Positions 1-7,542 of a stretch of 64,000 nt of DNA are shown here, in pieces. Position 1 is the stretch's first letter. Each line of letters begins with the position of its first letter. The position numbers and the translations under genes are program-made. A model generated the notes under the pieces. It was given only the letters and a program-made list of their open reading frames with translations. It did no database searches and was not told the DNA's origin. This DNA is from Alistipes sp. (GTDB taxonomy: Bacteria; Bacteroidota; Bacteroidia; Bacteroidales; Rikenellaceae): positions 338,395 through 402,394 of the forward strand of contig JAFTOU010000016.1 of NCBI GenBank assembly GCA_017463615.1, written 5' to 3'.

Positions 1-247
1 CACACCAATCTGTTGCCTCGGCAAGCGCTACGGTGGTGAGGTTTATGACAAACTCGCCCGTGCTGCGAATCATCTGGTACGAGTGCCTCTCTGGGCGAAC
101 CGATATGTAACACATCGCAGGCTCGGAGCATATCGTACCCACCCACGCCACGGTAATAATATTCTTCTGCCCATCAATATCGCCACAACTCACCAGCACC
201 GCTGGCACTGGCGAAATCATCGTCCCGGGCTTCCATAACTGTTTCAT
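1..247 (-). CDS. Flavin reductase-like domain protein (5' part only)
   Basis: The reverse strand reads an open frame starting MKQLWKPGTMISPVPAVLVS that runs off the left edge of the window after 82 codons. The pattern of a conserved start, then ITVAWVGTICSEPAMCYISVRPERHSY and FVINLTT, matches the DIM6/NTAB-type flavin reductase domain (FMN-binding split barrel). These proteins bind FMN and reduce it or act as NAD(P)H-dependent oxidoreductases in the cytoplasm; the substrate here cannot be told. The only good -7 box (TATATTTG, 252-259) lies four bases upstream of the ATG, so the mRNA is probably leaderless. The C-terminal half is outside the window. Confidence 0.85.
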   Translation of the reverse strand, partial: MKQLWKPGTMISPVPAVLVSCGDIDGQKNIITVAWVGTICSEPAMCYISVRPERHSYQMIRSTGEFVINLTTVALAEATDWC

Positions 248-251
248 AGCG

Positions 252-259
252 CAAATATA
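252..259 (-). promoter_or_regulatory. -7 box of the flavin reductase gene
   Basis: TATATTTG on the minus strand fits the Bacteroidetes TAnnTTTG consensus. It ends four bases before the ATG at 247, so the start site should fall on or next to the start codon. No convincing -33 element is seen. Confidence 0.6.
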
Positions 260-284
260 CGACTTTTTTCTCAATGTCGTATAT

Positions 285-319
285 TTGGCTGTTGGCTATT
301 GGCCATTGGCTGTTGGCTC
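285..319. repeat. Heptad array, five 7-bp units (copy 1)
   Basis: Five consecutive units of the form TTGGCYN occupy exactly 35 bp. Equivalent five-unit arrays lie at 2167-2201, 44608-44642 and 50211-50244. The later arrays are followed directly by TTTTAGAGGT or TTTATAGAGGT; here that decamer lies about 80 bp further right (from 400), preceded by a single extra unit. Confidence 0.8.
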
Positions 320-414
320 GTCTGCGACGACCCTTCCTCCTCGCGGCTCGGCATAGTGTGCAAGCACCCTCTGCCCTCGCTCCGCAGCGTCGGTTGGCTT
401 TTTAGAGGTATTTT

Positions 415-532
415 ATTAAAGGTCATTAAAGAGAATTAAGGGTTACTAATGGTCGCTGGCGCGACGCTACGTAATACATAAAATGATTGCGCCACCCTTA
501 ATAACCCTTAATCTCCCTTAATAGCCTTTAAT
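415..532. repeat. ATTAAGGG imperfect palindrome (copy A)
   Basis: The left arm carries ATTAAAGG, ATTAAAGA, ATTAAGGG and ACTAATGG at 10-bp steps. The right arm carries CCCTTAAT three times and then CCTTTAAT, also at 10-bp steps. The arms are complementary over about 45 bp, leaving a GC-rich centre. Related copies lie at 39539-39612 (right arm truncated) and 44661-44779. Confidence 0.8.
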
Positions 533-622
533 ATGTCGCCATCCAGCTTGCTCCGCTGGTTATTATATACACGCATTTAGCGTCAGAACGCGGTAAGCAA
601 TGTTAGACAAGGCGCCGTTCCG

Positions 623-747
623 TTTTGTTGTCAGAGTGTGCCAGATTCGGGGCATCGTGAAAATAGCCTGGATGGGTTGTACTTGAGCGTACTACCCATT
701 CAGGCTATTAAGGGATGTGCCGTAGGTGGCACACTATCACAACAAAA
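623..747 (-). repeat. Stop-codon-adjacent covarying hairpin element, copy 1
   Basis: This 125-bp imperfect palindrome has terminal arms TTTTGTTG/CAACAAAA and a strong inner stem (AGCCTG.ATGGGT with ACCCAT.CAGGCT) around an apex containing GTACTTGAGCGTAC. It begins immediately after the gdhA stop codon (748-750). Five relatives share the CTATCAC end, the TCAGAGTG end and the apex but have different arm sequences. A loose left-end fragment (ATTTAGCGTCAGA) lies at 575-587. It may act as the gdhA terminator. Confidence 0.85.
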
Positions 748-2088
748 CTACACTATGCCTTGTTCTAACATAGCCTGCGCCACCTTCATAAAGCCGGCGA
801 TATTTGCTCCCTTGACATAGTTGATGTAGCCGTCGGGTTGGGTGCCGTACTTGACGCAAGCGGCGTGGATGGACTCCATGATGTAGTGGAGCTTGCTGTC
901 TACCTCGGCGGCGGACCAGCTCAGGTGCATAGCGTTCTGGGTCATCTCAAGACCTGAGGTTGCAACGCCACCAGCATTGACAGCCTTACCCGGAGCGAAG
1001 AGGATGCCCGCGTTCTGGAATGTCGCGATAGCCTCTGGGGTGCAGCCCATATTTGAGACCTCGGCAGCGCACCAGGTGCCATTTGCAAGCAGTTCGGCAG
1101 CGTCGTCGCCATTGAGCTCGTTCTGGAAGGCACATGGCAGGGCGATGTCGCACTTGATGCTCCACGCCTTCTTGCCAGGGATGAATGTTGCGTCGGTGAA
1201 CTTCTCTGCAAAAGGGGCAACGATATTGCGGTTAGATGCGCGCAGCTCAAGCATATAGTCCAGCTTCTGCTGATTCATACCATTTGGATTGTACACCACG
1301 CCGTCAGGACCAGAGATAGCGATGACGGTCGCACCCAGCTCGGTAGCCTTTGTAGCAGCGCCCCAAGCGACATTTCCGAAGCCTGAGATAGCCACCGTAG
1401 CGCCCTTGATGCTCTTGCCAGCCTTTGCGAGCATATGCTCCACGAAGTAGAGCGCGCCGAAGCCGGTAGCCTCTGGACGAATAAGTGAGCCGCCCCAAGT
1501 CATACCTTTGCCCGTAAGCACGCCGGTGTTGTACTCGCGCGCCAGCTTCTTGTACATACCGTACATATAGCCAATCTCGCGACCACCTACACCCACATCG
1601 CCCGCAGGGACATCGGTATCAGGGCCTATGTTGTTCCACAGCTCCCACATAAAGGCCTGGCAGAAGCGCATAATCTCGGCGTCCGACTTGCCCACTGGGT
1701 CAAAGTCCGAGCCACCCTTCGCGCCACCCATCGGCAGTGTTGTGAGTGCATTCTTGAATGTCTGCTCAAAGCCCAAGAACTTGAGCATAGATGGATTTAC
1801 AGCCTTATGGAAGCGAATACCACCCTTGTAAGGACCTATCGCGCTGTTGAACTGGATGCGATAGCCGAGGTTTGTCTGAATCTCGCCATTGTCGTCTACC
1901 CATGTTACTCGGAAGGTAAAGATGCGGTCTGGCTCAACCATACGCTCAACAATCTTCGCCTTCTCAAACTCAGGATGCTGATTGTATACCTCCTCAATAG
2001 ACTCTAACACCTCCTGCACCGCCTGCAGATACTCGCTCTCGCCTGGATGCTTGCGCTCCAAGTCCGCCATAATAGTTTGAACTTTCAT
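748..2088 (-). CDS. gdhA: Glutamate dehydrogenase
   Basis: This 446-aa hexameric-type glutamate dehydrogenase interconverts 2-oxoglutarate plus ammonium and glutamate in the cytoplasm. The sequence shows the substrate-binding stretch NLGYRIQFNSAIGPYKGGIRFH, the catalytic-lysine region PMGGAKGGSDFDP and the Rossmann motif ISGFGNVAWG. Length and features fit the NADP(H)-type family I enzyme; the cofactor is inferred from family. An in-frame ATG exists upstream at 2130, but it lies upstream of the predicted transcription start (-7 box at 2118-2125). The start at MKVQTIMADL (2088) is therefore preferred. The gene appears monocistronic, and its stop codon abuts a hairpin repeat (623-747). Confidence 0.96.
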   Translation of the reverse strand: MKVQTIMADLERKHPGESEYLQAVQEVLESIEEVYNQHPEFEKAKIVERMVEPDRIFTFRVTWVDDNGEIQTNLGYRIQFNSAIGPYKGGIRFHKAVNPSMLKFLGFEQTFKNALTTLPMGGAKGGSDFDPVGKSDAEIMRFCQAFMWELWNNIGPDTDVPAGDVGVGGREIGYMYGMYKKLAREYNTGVLTGKGMTWGGSLIRPEATGFGALYFVEHMLAKAGKSIKGATVAISGFGNVAWGAATKATELGATVIAISGPDGVVYNPNGMNQQKLDYMLELRASNRNIVAPFAEKFTDATFIPGKKAWSIKCDIALPCAFQNELNGDDAAELLANGTWCAAEVSNMGCTPEAIATFQNAGILFAPGKAVNAGGVATSGLEMTQNAMHLSWSAAEVDSKLHYIMESIHAACVKYGTQPDGYINYVKGANIAGFMKVAQAMLEQGIV

Positions 2089-2117
2089 ATCGTAGAAGTT
2101 TTTAGGTTTTTCCTCTA

Positions 2118-2148
2118 CAAAGTTAATCAAAACAACGGAAGAAACAAA
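2118..2148 (-). promoter_or_regulatory. gdhA promoter
   Basis: The minus strand shows TTTG (2145-2148), exactly 19 bp, then TAACTTTG (2118-2125), a textbook Bacteroidetes promoter. Transcription should begin near 2111 and give a leader of about 22 nt to the ATG at 2088. Confidence 0.8.
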
Positions 2149-2166
2149 AAATTTGTAGCGTTTTTA

Positions 2167-2201
2167 TTGGCTATTAGCTGTTGGCTGTTAGCTATTAGCT
2201 T
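2167..2201. repeat. Heptad array, five 7-bp units (copy 2)
   Basis: Five TTRGCTN units fill 35 bp and run directly into TTTTAGAGGT (2201-2210). The array sits just upstream of the gdhA promoter. Confidence 0.8.
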
Positions 2202-2272
2202 TTTAGAGGTGTCGCCTGCGGCGACGAGTGTTGAGGGGTAGGGCTTGTACCGTCGTCCACTCCTTGCACTCA

Positions 2273-2394
2273 TTTATCGTCAGAGTGCGCCAGGTACGAG
2301 ACATCGTGAAAAATCTCCGGATGGGACATCCTATGCGTATTTCCCATTCGGAGATTTGAGGGATGTGCCGTAGATGGCGTGCTATCACGATAAA
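2273..2394 (-). repeat. Covarying hairpin element, copy 2
   Basis: This 122-bp palindrome has terminal arms TTTATCG/CGATAAA and the inner stem AATCTCCG.ATGGGA with TCCCAT.CGGAGATT. The apex is the most diverged of the family. Unlike the other copies it follows no protein gene on the minus strand. Instead it follows the first copy of the 83-bp RNA-like repeat, which suggests that the sequence to its right is a transcribed unit. Confidence 0.8.
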
Positions 2395-2397
2395 ATA

Positions 2398-2480
2398 AAA
2401 AAAAATGAGGTCTTCGGTGGTATTCAACTACCCAAAAGAGCACCTCCTGGGAGTCTTAGCAGGACCCTTTGCCCCGCAAC
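2398..2480 (-). repeat. 83-bp direct repeat, copy 1 (terminator-like)
   Basis: These 83 bp are repeated without change at 2947-3029, an offset of 549 bp. On the minus strand the sequence folds as GAGGT...ACCTC with an inner GGTAgttgaaTACC and ends in a run of T, the shape of an intrinsic terminator. No coding function is recognised. One plus-strand frame runs through both copies but carries no family signature. Confidence 0.85.
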
Positions 2481-2535
2481 GCTGCGATTGAGCCGAGAGT
2501 AGACCGAGATAAGGGGATTTGCATTTTGAAAAAAT

Positions 2536-2891
2536 AACCGTTTTATACACTATGATAAATCTTGATTTAAGTCATAGTTATAAAACGGTTAAAGGAGGAA
2601 CTCCTGCGAATCTCATTATTGAGACAAGTCTACCGAGGCGTAGCAGTGAAGAGGCTGACGGCAGAAGATTTGCCGTTGCAATATGAGAAATTAAGACAAT
2701 GTGATTACGGACTACCCCAACAGACCCGTCAGCCTCAACCGCCGAACTATCCGTTCAACGCAAAATGAGTGCATAGAGGTGACGATTTGCAGAAACCAAA
2801 GGTTTGAATTAGATTTGATGGCAGCAGCCAAACTTGTTTGAGATGATGACAGCAAAGCTAATTCAATGTTGCGAAGCAACTCTGCAAATCG
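2536..2891. ncRNA. Candidate structured RNA between the 83-bp repeats
   Basis: Several perfect stems are visible. They are AACCGTTTTATA (2536-2547) with 2579-2590, extended inside by CTATGA (2550-2555) with TCATAG (2572-2577); GAGGCTGACGG (2651-2661) with 2726-2736; ACGGCA (2658-2663) with TGCCGT (2671-2676), which overlaps and so competes with the previous stem; CGATTTGCAGA (2783-2793) with 2881-2891; TTGAATTAG (2804-2812) with 2858-2866; and GTTGC/GCAAC at 2868-2880. No protein is recognised and no Rfam family could be assigned by eye. Strand and boundaries are uncertain. Confidence 0.45.
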
Positions 2892-2946
2892 CAAGTAAGA
2901 ACTTTACTGAGACAGCCCGTCCAAAGAACAGTTCACATATAGGCAC

Positions 2947-3029
2947 AAAAAAAATGAGGTCTTCGGTGGTATTCAACTACCCAAAAGAGCACCTCCTGGG
3001 AGTCTTAGCAGGACCCTTTGCCCCGCAAC
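2947..3029 (-). repeat. 83-bp direct repeat, copy 2
   Basis: It is identical to 2398-2480, including the terminator-like fold and the terminal T run on the minus strand. A minus-strand promoter lies about 60 bp upstream (3090-3120). Confidence 0.85.
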
Positions 3030-3083
3030 CGCCGATTTCCTCAACCAACCTAAAACTACTAACCTAAAATGAACCTTAAAACT
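2947..3083 (-). ncRNA. Candidate small RNA ending in the 83-bp repeat
   Basis: A minus-strand promoter (TTGC at 3117-3120, 19 bp, TACCTTTG at 3090-3097) predicts transcription from about 3083. The transcript would have no convincing reading frame and would end at the T run of the 83-bp repeat, giving an RNA of roughly 135 nt. Read-through would continue into the structured 466-bp stretch and the second terminator copy. The RNA is inferred from promoter and terminator only. Confidence 0.45.
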
Positions 3084-3089
3084 TCACTG

Positions 3090-3120
3090 CAAAGGTAAGG
3101 GCTTTTTTTGAACTGTGCAA
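3090..3120 (-). promoter_or_regulatory. Promoter facing the 83-bp repeat unit
   Basis: TTGC and TACCTTTG are spaced by 19 bp on the minus strand. There is no protein gene downstream on that strand before gdhA. Confidence 0.6.
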
Positions 3121-3286
3121 GAGTTTTATTAAAAAATTTCAATAATTTTTTCATTTTTCTTAACAATTCGGTTTATACCTATATTTATATACGCGCGTAA
3201 GTGTTTTTTTCGGGTGCGTTTTTGTGTGATTTTGGGCGGCAAGATGGTTGTGATTTGCGTTTTGGCGAAAAAGTTAGCCAAAAAGA

Positions 3287-3302
3287 TAGGTATTTATACC
3301 TA
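3287..3302. promoter_or_regulatory. Palindrome upstream of glpA (possible operator)
   Basis: TAGGTATTTATACCTA is a perfect dyad with 7-bp arms and a 2-bp centre. It lies about 70 bp upstream of the predicted glpA -33 region, so it could be a regulator site. No regulator gene is adjacent. Confidence 0.35.
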
Positions 3303-3371
3303 ACTACGGGGCGAAAGTTTCCTTTTCTTTCTTTTTTATTGCAGATTTTGATAAAAATTTTCCTTTTCCGC

Positions 3372-3402
3372 TTTTATTGTATTCGTTTTTGTTATAACTT
3401 TG
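3372..3402 (+). promoter_or_regulatory. glpABC promoter
   Basis: TAACTTTG (3395-3402) matches the -7 consensus. The -33 region (TTTT at 3372-3375) is weak. The predicted start is near 3409, giving a leader of about 34 nt before glpA. Confidence 0.65.
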
Positions 3403-3442
3403 CATCCAGAAATCTACCACTTGCATTTCACACACAACAAAG

Positions 3443-5056
3443 ATGAACAAACAGTACGATGTAATCATTATCGGCGGAGGAGCTACGGGTGCCGGAGTGG
3501 CGCGAGATTGCGCTCTGCGTGGCATCAAGGCGCTGCTGATAGAGAGGCACGACATTGCCACCGGAGCTACGGGTCGCAACCACGGATTGCTACACTCGGG
3601 AGCGCGCTATGCTGTAAACGACCGCGAGAGCGCAGAGGAGTGTATCAAGGAGAATATGATTTTGCGCCGTATTGCTGCGCACTGCGTAGAGGATACGGGC
3701 GGTATATTCATCTCCCTGCCCGAGGACGGCTTAGATTTTCAGGCGAAGTTTATTGAGTCTTGTCTTGCGGCGGGTATCTCGGCGGAGGCTATAGACCCCA
3801 AGCAGGCCATCGCCCTTGAGCCATCGGTAAACCCATCGCTCATAGGTGCTGTGAAGGTTCCAGACGGCTCGGTAGACCCATTCCGCCTTACGGCTGCCAA
3901 TATTCTGGATGCCAAGCTGCACGGTGCGGATGTGCTGACCTACACGCTGGTGGAGGAGTTGATTATTGAGTCGGGCAAGGTTGTGGGTGTGAAGGTTGTG
4001 GATACGGTTACAAAGGAGCGCAGCGAGTATCGCGCCAGCATAACGGTAAATGCGTGCGGTATTTGGGGTCGCGACCTTGCGGCGAAGGCTGGCGTTACTA
4101 TCAATATGCTCCCTGCCAAGGGCGCGCTGCTGGTCTTTGGTCATCGTGTGAACAATGTGGTTATCAACCGTTGCCGCAAGCCTGCGGATGCGGATATCCT
4201 TGTGCCAGGCGACAACATTACCGTTATCGGTACAACATCGAGCAAGGTTCCTTTTGACCAGTGCGACGATATGTATGTCACCCGCGAGGAGGTAGATCTT
4301 CTGCTGCGCGAGGGTAGTATGCTTGCCCCAGCGCTCAACTATACACGAATTTTGCGCGCATACGCAGGTGTGCGTCCATTGGTTGCTTCGGACGACGACC
4401 CAAGTGGACGAAGCGTCAGTCGCGGTATTGTTGTCCTTGACCACGCTACACGCGATGGTGTGGAGGGCTTTGTGACAATTACCGGAGGTAAGCTGATGAC
4501 CTACCGTCTTATGGCAGAGTGGACCGTGGACCTTATCTGCAAGAAGCTCAACATAGATGCTAAATGTACTACTGCCGAGGCTCTTCTGCCTGGTTCAACA
4601 ACACCAGATGCAGGCTGTAAGCGCACAACAGCTTGTTTCTCAGGCGCGAAGAGCTCGGCTTTTTATCGTCACGGCGACAAAGCCCAGCAGATAGACCACT
4701 CCACAGCAGCCAAGCGCGCCTTGGTGTGCGAATGCGAGCAGGTGTCTGTCGGCGAGGTGGAGTATGCTGTGGGCAAATTGGGCGTCACAAACCTTGTAGA
4801 CCTTCGTCGTCGTACCCGTATGGGTATGGGTACTTGTCAGGGCTCGCTCTGCGCGGCGCGTGCTGCAGCGGTGATGGCGACAACAAGCGGATGTAGCTCT
4901 GCGGAGGCAAAGAGCAACCTCAAGAGCTTTATCGCCGAGCGCTGGAAGGGTATGTCTGCCGTAGCGTGGGGAGATACCTTGCGTGAGGGAGAGCTGCTGA
5001 GCTGGCTCTACGATGGCGTATGCGATTTGTCAAACCTTAACACAACGGAGGAGTAG
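3443..5056 (+). CDS. glpA: Anaerobic glycerol-3-phosphate dehydrogenase subunit A
   Basis: This 537-aa FAD subunit oxidises sn-glycerol 3-phosphate to dihydroxyacetone phosphate and passes electrons through GlpB and GlpC to the menaquinone pool. The N-terminus carries the dinucleotide-binding motif IIGGGATGAGVARD. The middle is a DAO-type oxidoreductase fold with ITGGKLMTYRLMAEW. The C-terminus has a BFD-like [2Fe-2S] domain with CECEQ and GTCQGSLC, as expected for GlpA but not aerobic GlpD. It is the first gene of glpABC, and glpB starts two bases after its stop. No glpK or glpF is nearby; a secreted glycerophosphodiesterase at 13324 could help supply substrate. Confidence 0.96.
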   Translation: MNKQYDVIIIGGGATGAGVARDCALRGIKALLIERHDIATGATGRNHGLLHSGARYAVNDRESAEECIKENMILRRIAAHCVEDTGGIFISLPEDGLDFQAKFIESCLAAGISAEAIDPKQAIALEPSVNPSLIGAVKVPDGSVDPFRLTAANILDAKLHGADVLTYTLVEELIIESGKVVGVKVVDTVTKERSEYRASITVNACGIWGRDLAAKAGVTINMLPAKGALLVFGHRVNNVVINRCRKPADADILVPGDNITVIGTTSSKVPFDQCDDMYVTREEVDLLLREGSMLAPALNYTRILRAYAGVRPLVASDDDPSGRSVSRGIVVLDHATRDGVEGFVTITGGKLMTYRLMAEWTVDLICKKLNIDAKCTTAEALLPGSTTPDAGCKRTTACFSGAKSSAFYRHGDKAQQIDHSTAAKRALVCECEQVSVGEVEYAVGKLGVTNLVDLRRRTRMGMGTCQGSLCAARAAAVMATTSGCSSAEAKSNLKSFIAERWKGMSAVAWGDTLREGELLSWLYDGVCDLSNLNTTEE

Positions 5057-5058
5057 CT

Positions 5059-6273
5059 ATGAGATACGATACAGTAATTGTCGGTGGCGGTCTTACAGCC
5101 CTAATGTGCGGCATTGAGCTTGCACGCAACGGTCGGAGCGTGGCGTTGGTGACAACAGGCCACAGCTCGTTGCACTTCTCCTCTTGCAGCCTCGGACTCT
5201 ACAACGCAGCGGAGCCTCTGAAGGCTATAGAGTCCCTGCCACAGTCGCACCCATACGCTAAGCTCGGCGCGGAGGCGGTAGAGAGCTATGCTGCCCGTGC
5301 AACGGAGATACTAAACATCGCAGGCATTGCCACAAATGGCACGACCGAGGCGAATCACTATATTGTAACCCCTATGGGTCAGCTGCGTCAGTGCTGGCTA
5401 TCCCTTGATGGCGCACTGACAAGCCATAATGGCAAAGAGCTTGACTATAAGAGCGTTGCGCTCTTCTACCCAGAGGGATTTTTGGACTTTTACGCTCAAT
5501 TTATCTGCGATACACTCGGTGCAATGGGCACGACGGTTACCTCACACACCTTCTCCCTCCCTGAGCTTGTTGTTCGTCGTAACAACCAGACCGAGATGCG
5601 CTCTATTCAGGTGGCGCGAGCGTTAGATAAGGAGGAGAACCTGCGCGCATTGGCAAGCATCATCTCTCGCGAGGCGGGCGATGTGGAGGCGGTAGTTCTG
5701 CCAGCAACATTGGGCTTTGACCACGCAGATGTTCGCCAGCGACTCTCACGAATGACCGACAAGGAGATACTCTACATCCCTACCCTACTCACCTCTGTGG
5801 AGGGTGTTAAGGCGGAGCGTGCTCTGCGTCGCACCTTTGAGTCTATGGGCGGAACGATATTTATGGGTCACACCGCCGTAAGTCACACCACCGAGGAGGG
5901 ACTTATAGCTTCCGTAACCACATCCAAGGGCATCACCCTTACTGCCGAGGAGTTTGTCCTCGCGTCGGGTAGCTTCATCGGCGGAGGTCTTGCGGCCGAC
6001 CGTGAGGGGGTTACAGAGGGTGTTTTCGGCGCAGATGTTATCGTGAGCGAGGGCAACCAGACTACGCGCGACATCTTTGAACCTCAGCCATTTATGAGTT
6101 GCGGCGTGGCTACAGATGGTAACTTCAAGGTTCTTATCGGTGGCAAGGCTGTAGAGAATCTATACGCTTGTGGTGCTATTCTGTCGGGCTACAACCCAGT
6201 AAAGGAGGGTTGCGGTGCCGGCGTGGCGGTGACCACAGCACTTAAGGTTGCAGATGATATTATAAACAGATAG
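5059..6273 (+). CDS. glpB: Anaerobic glycerol-3-phosphate dehydrogenase subunit B
   Basis: This 404-aa flavoprotein subunit has an N-terminal Rossmann motif (VIVGGGLTALMCGIELARNG) and a C-terminal NPVKEGCGAGVAVTTAL stretch typical of GlpB. It bridges GlpA to the membrane-associated iron-sulfur subunit GlpC. Its start is two bases after the glpA stop and its stop is four bases before glpC, so the three are co-translated. Confidence 0.95.
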   Translation: MRYDTVIVGGGLTALMCGIELARNGRSVALVTTGHSSLHFSSCSLGLYNAAEPLKAIESLPQSHPYAKLGAEAVESYAARATEILNIAGIATNGTTEANHYIVTPMGQLRQCWLSLDGALTSHNGKELDYKSVALFYPEGFLDFYAQFICDTLGAMGTTVTSHTFSLPELVVRRNNQTEMRSIQVARALDKEENLRALASIISREAGDVEAVVLPATLGFDHADVRQRLSRMTDKEILYIPTLLTSVEGVKAERALRRTFESMGGTIFMGHTAVSHTTEEGLIASVTTSKGITLTAEEFVLASGSFIGGGLAADREGVTEGVFGADVIVSEGNQTTRDIFEPQPFMSCGVATDGNFKVLIGGKAVENLYACGAILSGYNPVKEGCGAGVAVTTALKVADDIINR

Positions 6274-6277
6274 AGCG

Positions 6278-7486
6278 ATGAAACAGTATAGCGAAAACAA
6301 CTTTGAGCAGTGTACCAAGTGTACCGTTTGTACCGTTTACTGCCCCGTAGCGGCGGTAAATCCGCTCTATCCAGGCCCTAAGCAGGCGGGTCCCGATGGC
6401 GAGCGTCTGAGAATGAAGAGCAGCGAGTTCTACGACCAGAGCCTCGCCCTCTGCCTCAACTGCAAGCGCTGCGAGGTTGCCTGCCCGTCCGATGTCCGCA
6501 TTGGCGATATTATCCAGAGCGCGCGCATCAAGCACAGCACCAAGAAGCCTGGCCTGCGCGAGTTTACCCTCGCAAATACCGACCTTGTGGGTTCGGTAGC
6601 CACCGTGGTAGCTCCCGTAGTAAACGCAACCCTCGGACTCAAGCCCGTAAGACATATTGTGGAGGGCGTGATGAACATTGACCACCGCCGCATATTCCCG
6701 AAGTACGCCTTTGGCACCTTTGAGAGCTGGATGCGCAAGCAGCGCAAGGAGCAGGCTCTCTTTGCTAAGCAGGTGGCATACTTCCACGGCTGCTATGTAA
6801 ACTACAACAACCCTCCGCTCGGTCAGGCATTTGTCAAGGTGATGAACGCCTTGGGCTATGGCGTGCAGCTATTGGATAAGGAGAAGTGCTGCGGCGTGGC
6901 GCTGATATCCAACGGTTTTGTGAACAAGGCGAAGAAGCAGGCGCAGGTGAACATCAACTCTATCCGCAAGGCTGCCGTAGAGAACAACCTGCCCGTTGTT
7001 GCAACATCCTCTACCTGCACATTCACCCTGCGCGATGAGTACCACCACCTGCTCGGACTGGACAATGCCGACATCCGCGAGAGCATCAACCTGGCGACAA
7101 AGTTCGTCTACACCCTGCTCTGCGACGGCAACCACACCCTTAAGTTCAACCCCGACGCCGCTCGCATCCGCGTGGCGTATCACAGCCCGTGCCACCTTGA
7201 GCGCCTCGGCTGGACACCATACTCCATTGAGCTGCTGAAACTTATACCAAATGTAGAGCTGGTAAAACTGGAGTCCCAGTGCTGCGGTATCGCCGGCACA
7301 TACGGCTTCAAAAAGGAGAACTACGCCACCTCACAGTCTATCGGCGAGCCACTCTTTAATGCCATTGAGGCCTCAGAGTGCGATATAGTCGCTACCGACT
7401 GCGAGACCTGCAAGTGGCAGATTGAGATGTCTACCACCAAGCGCGTCCTCCACCCAATAGAGATCCTCGCAGCATCGCTGTTGTAA
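6278..7486 (+). CDS. glpC: Anaerobic glycerol-3-phosphate dehydrogenase subunit C
   Basis: This 402-aa iron-sulfur subunit has two [4Fe-4S] cysteine clusters near the N-terminus (CTKCTVCTVYCP and CLNCKRCEVACP). Two CCG domains follow (EKCCGVAL and QCCGIAGTYGF), as in HdrB/GlpC-type quinone-linked proteins. It anchors GlpAB at the inner membrane and hands electrons to menaquinone. It is the last gene of the operon and is followed by a strong terminator. Confidence 0.95.
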   Translation: MKQYSENNFEQCTKCTVCTVYCPVAAVNPLYPGPKQAGPDGERLRMKSSEFYDQSLALCLNCKRCEVACPSDVRIGDIIQSARIKHSTKKPGLREFTLANTDLVGSVATVVAPVVNATLGLKPVRHIVEGVMNIDHRRIFPKYAFGTFESWMRKQRKEQALFAKQVAYFHGCYVNYNNPPLGQAFVKVMNALGYGVQLLDKEKCCGVALISNGFVNKAKKQAQVNINSIRKAAVENNLPVVATSSTCTFTLRDEYHHLLGLDNADIRESINLATKFVYTLLCDGNHTLKFNPDAARIRVAYHSPCHLERLGWTPYSIELLKLIPNVELVKLESQCCGIAGTYGFKKENYATSQSIGEPLFNAIEASECDIVATDCETCKWQIEMSTTKRVLHPIEILAASLL

Positions 7487-7487
7487 T

Positions 7488-7521
7488 AAAAAACCAATTG
7501 TCATTCGGCAATTGGTTTTTT
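7488..7521. terminator. Bidirectional terminator after glpC
   Basis: AAAAAACCAATTG and CAATTGGTTTTTT flank a 7-base loop. T runs on both strands allow it to serve glpC and the convergent DUF4252 gene. Confidence 0.9.
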
Positions 7522-7542
7522 GTTATCCTTCAAGGCTTTTTA

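Noticed and set aside
285-319. Heptad arrays as CRISPR repeats
   Set aside because: The units are 7 bp without spacers and there are no cas genes in the window.
2089-2130. Longer GdhA start at 2130
   Set aside because: The added 14 codons include the -7 box at 2118-2125 and lie upstream of the predicted transcription start.
2536-2891. The structured stretch as a retron, RNase P RNA or tmRNA
   Set aside because: No reverse transcriptase gene lies nearby, and the conserved cores of RNase P RNA and the tRNA-like end of tmRNA are absent.
2834-3067. Open frame through the second 83-bp repeat as a protein gene
   Set aside because: It crosses several perfect stems, has no recognisable domain, and the shared part also occurs at 2406 in another context. 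The sequence is better explained as folded RNA or repeat.
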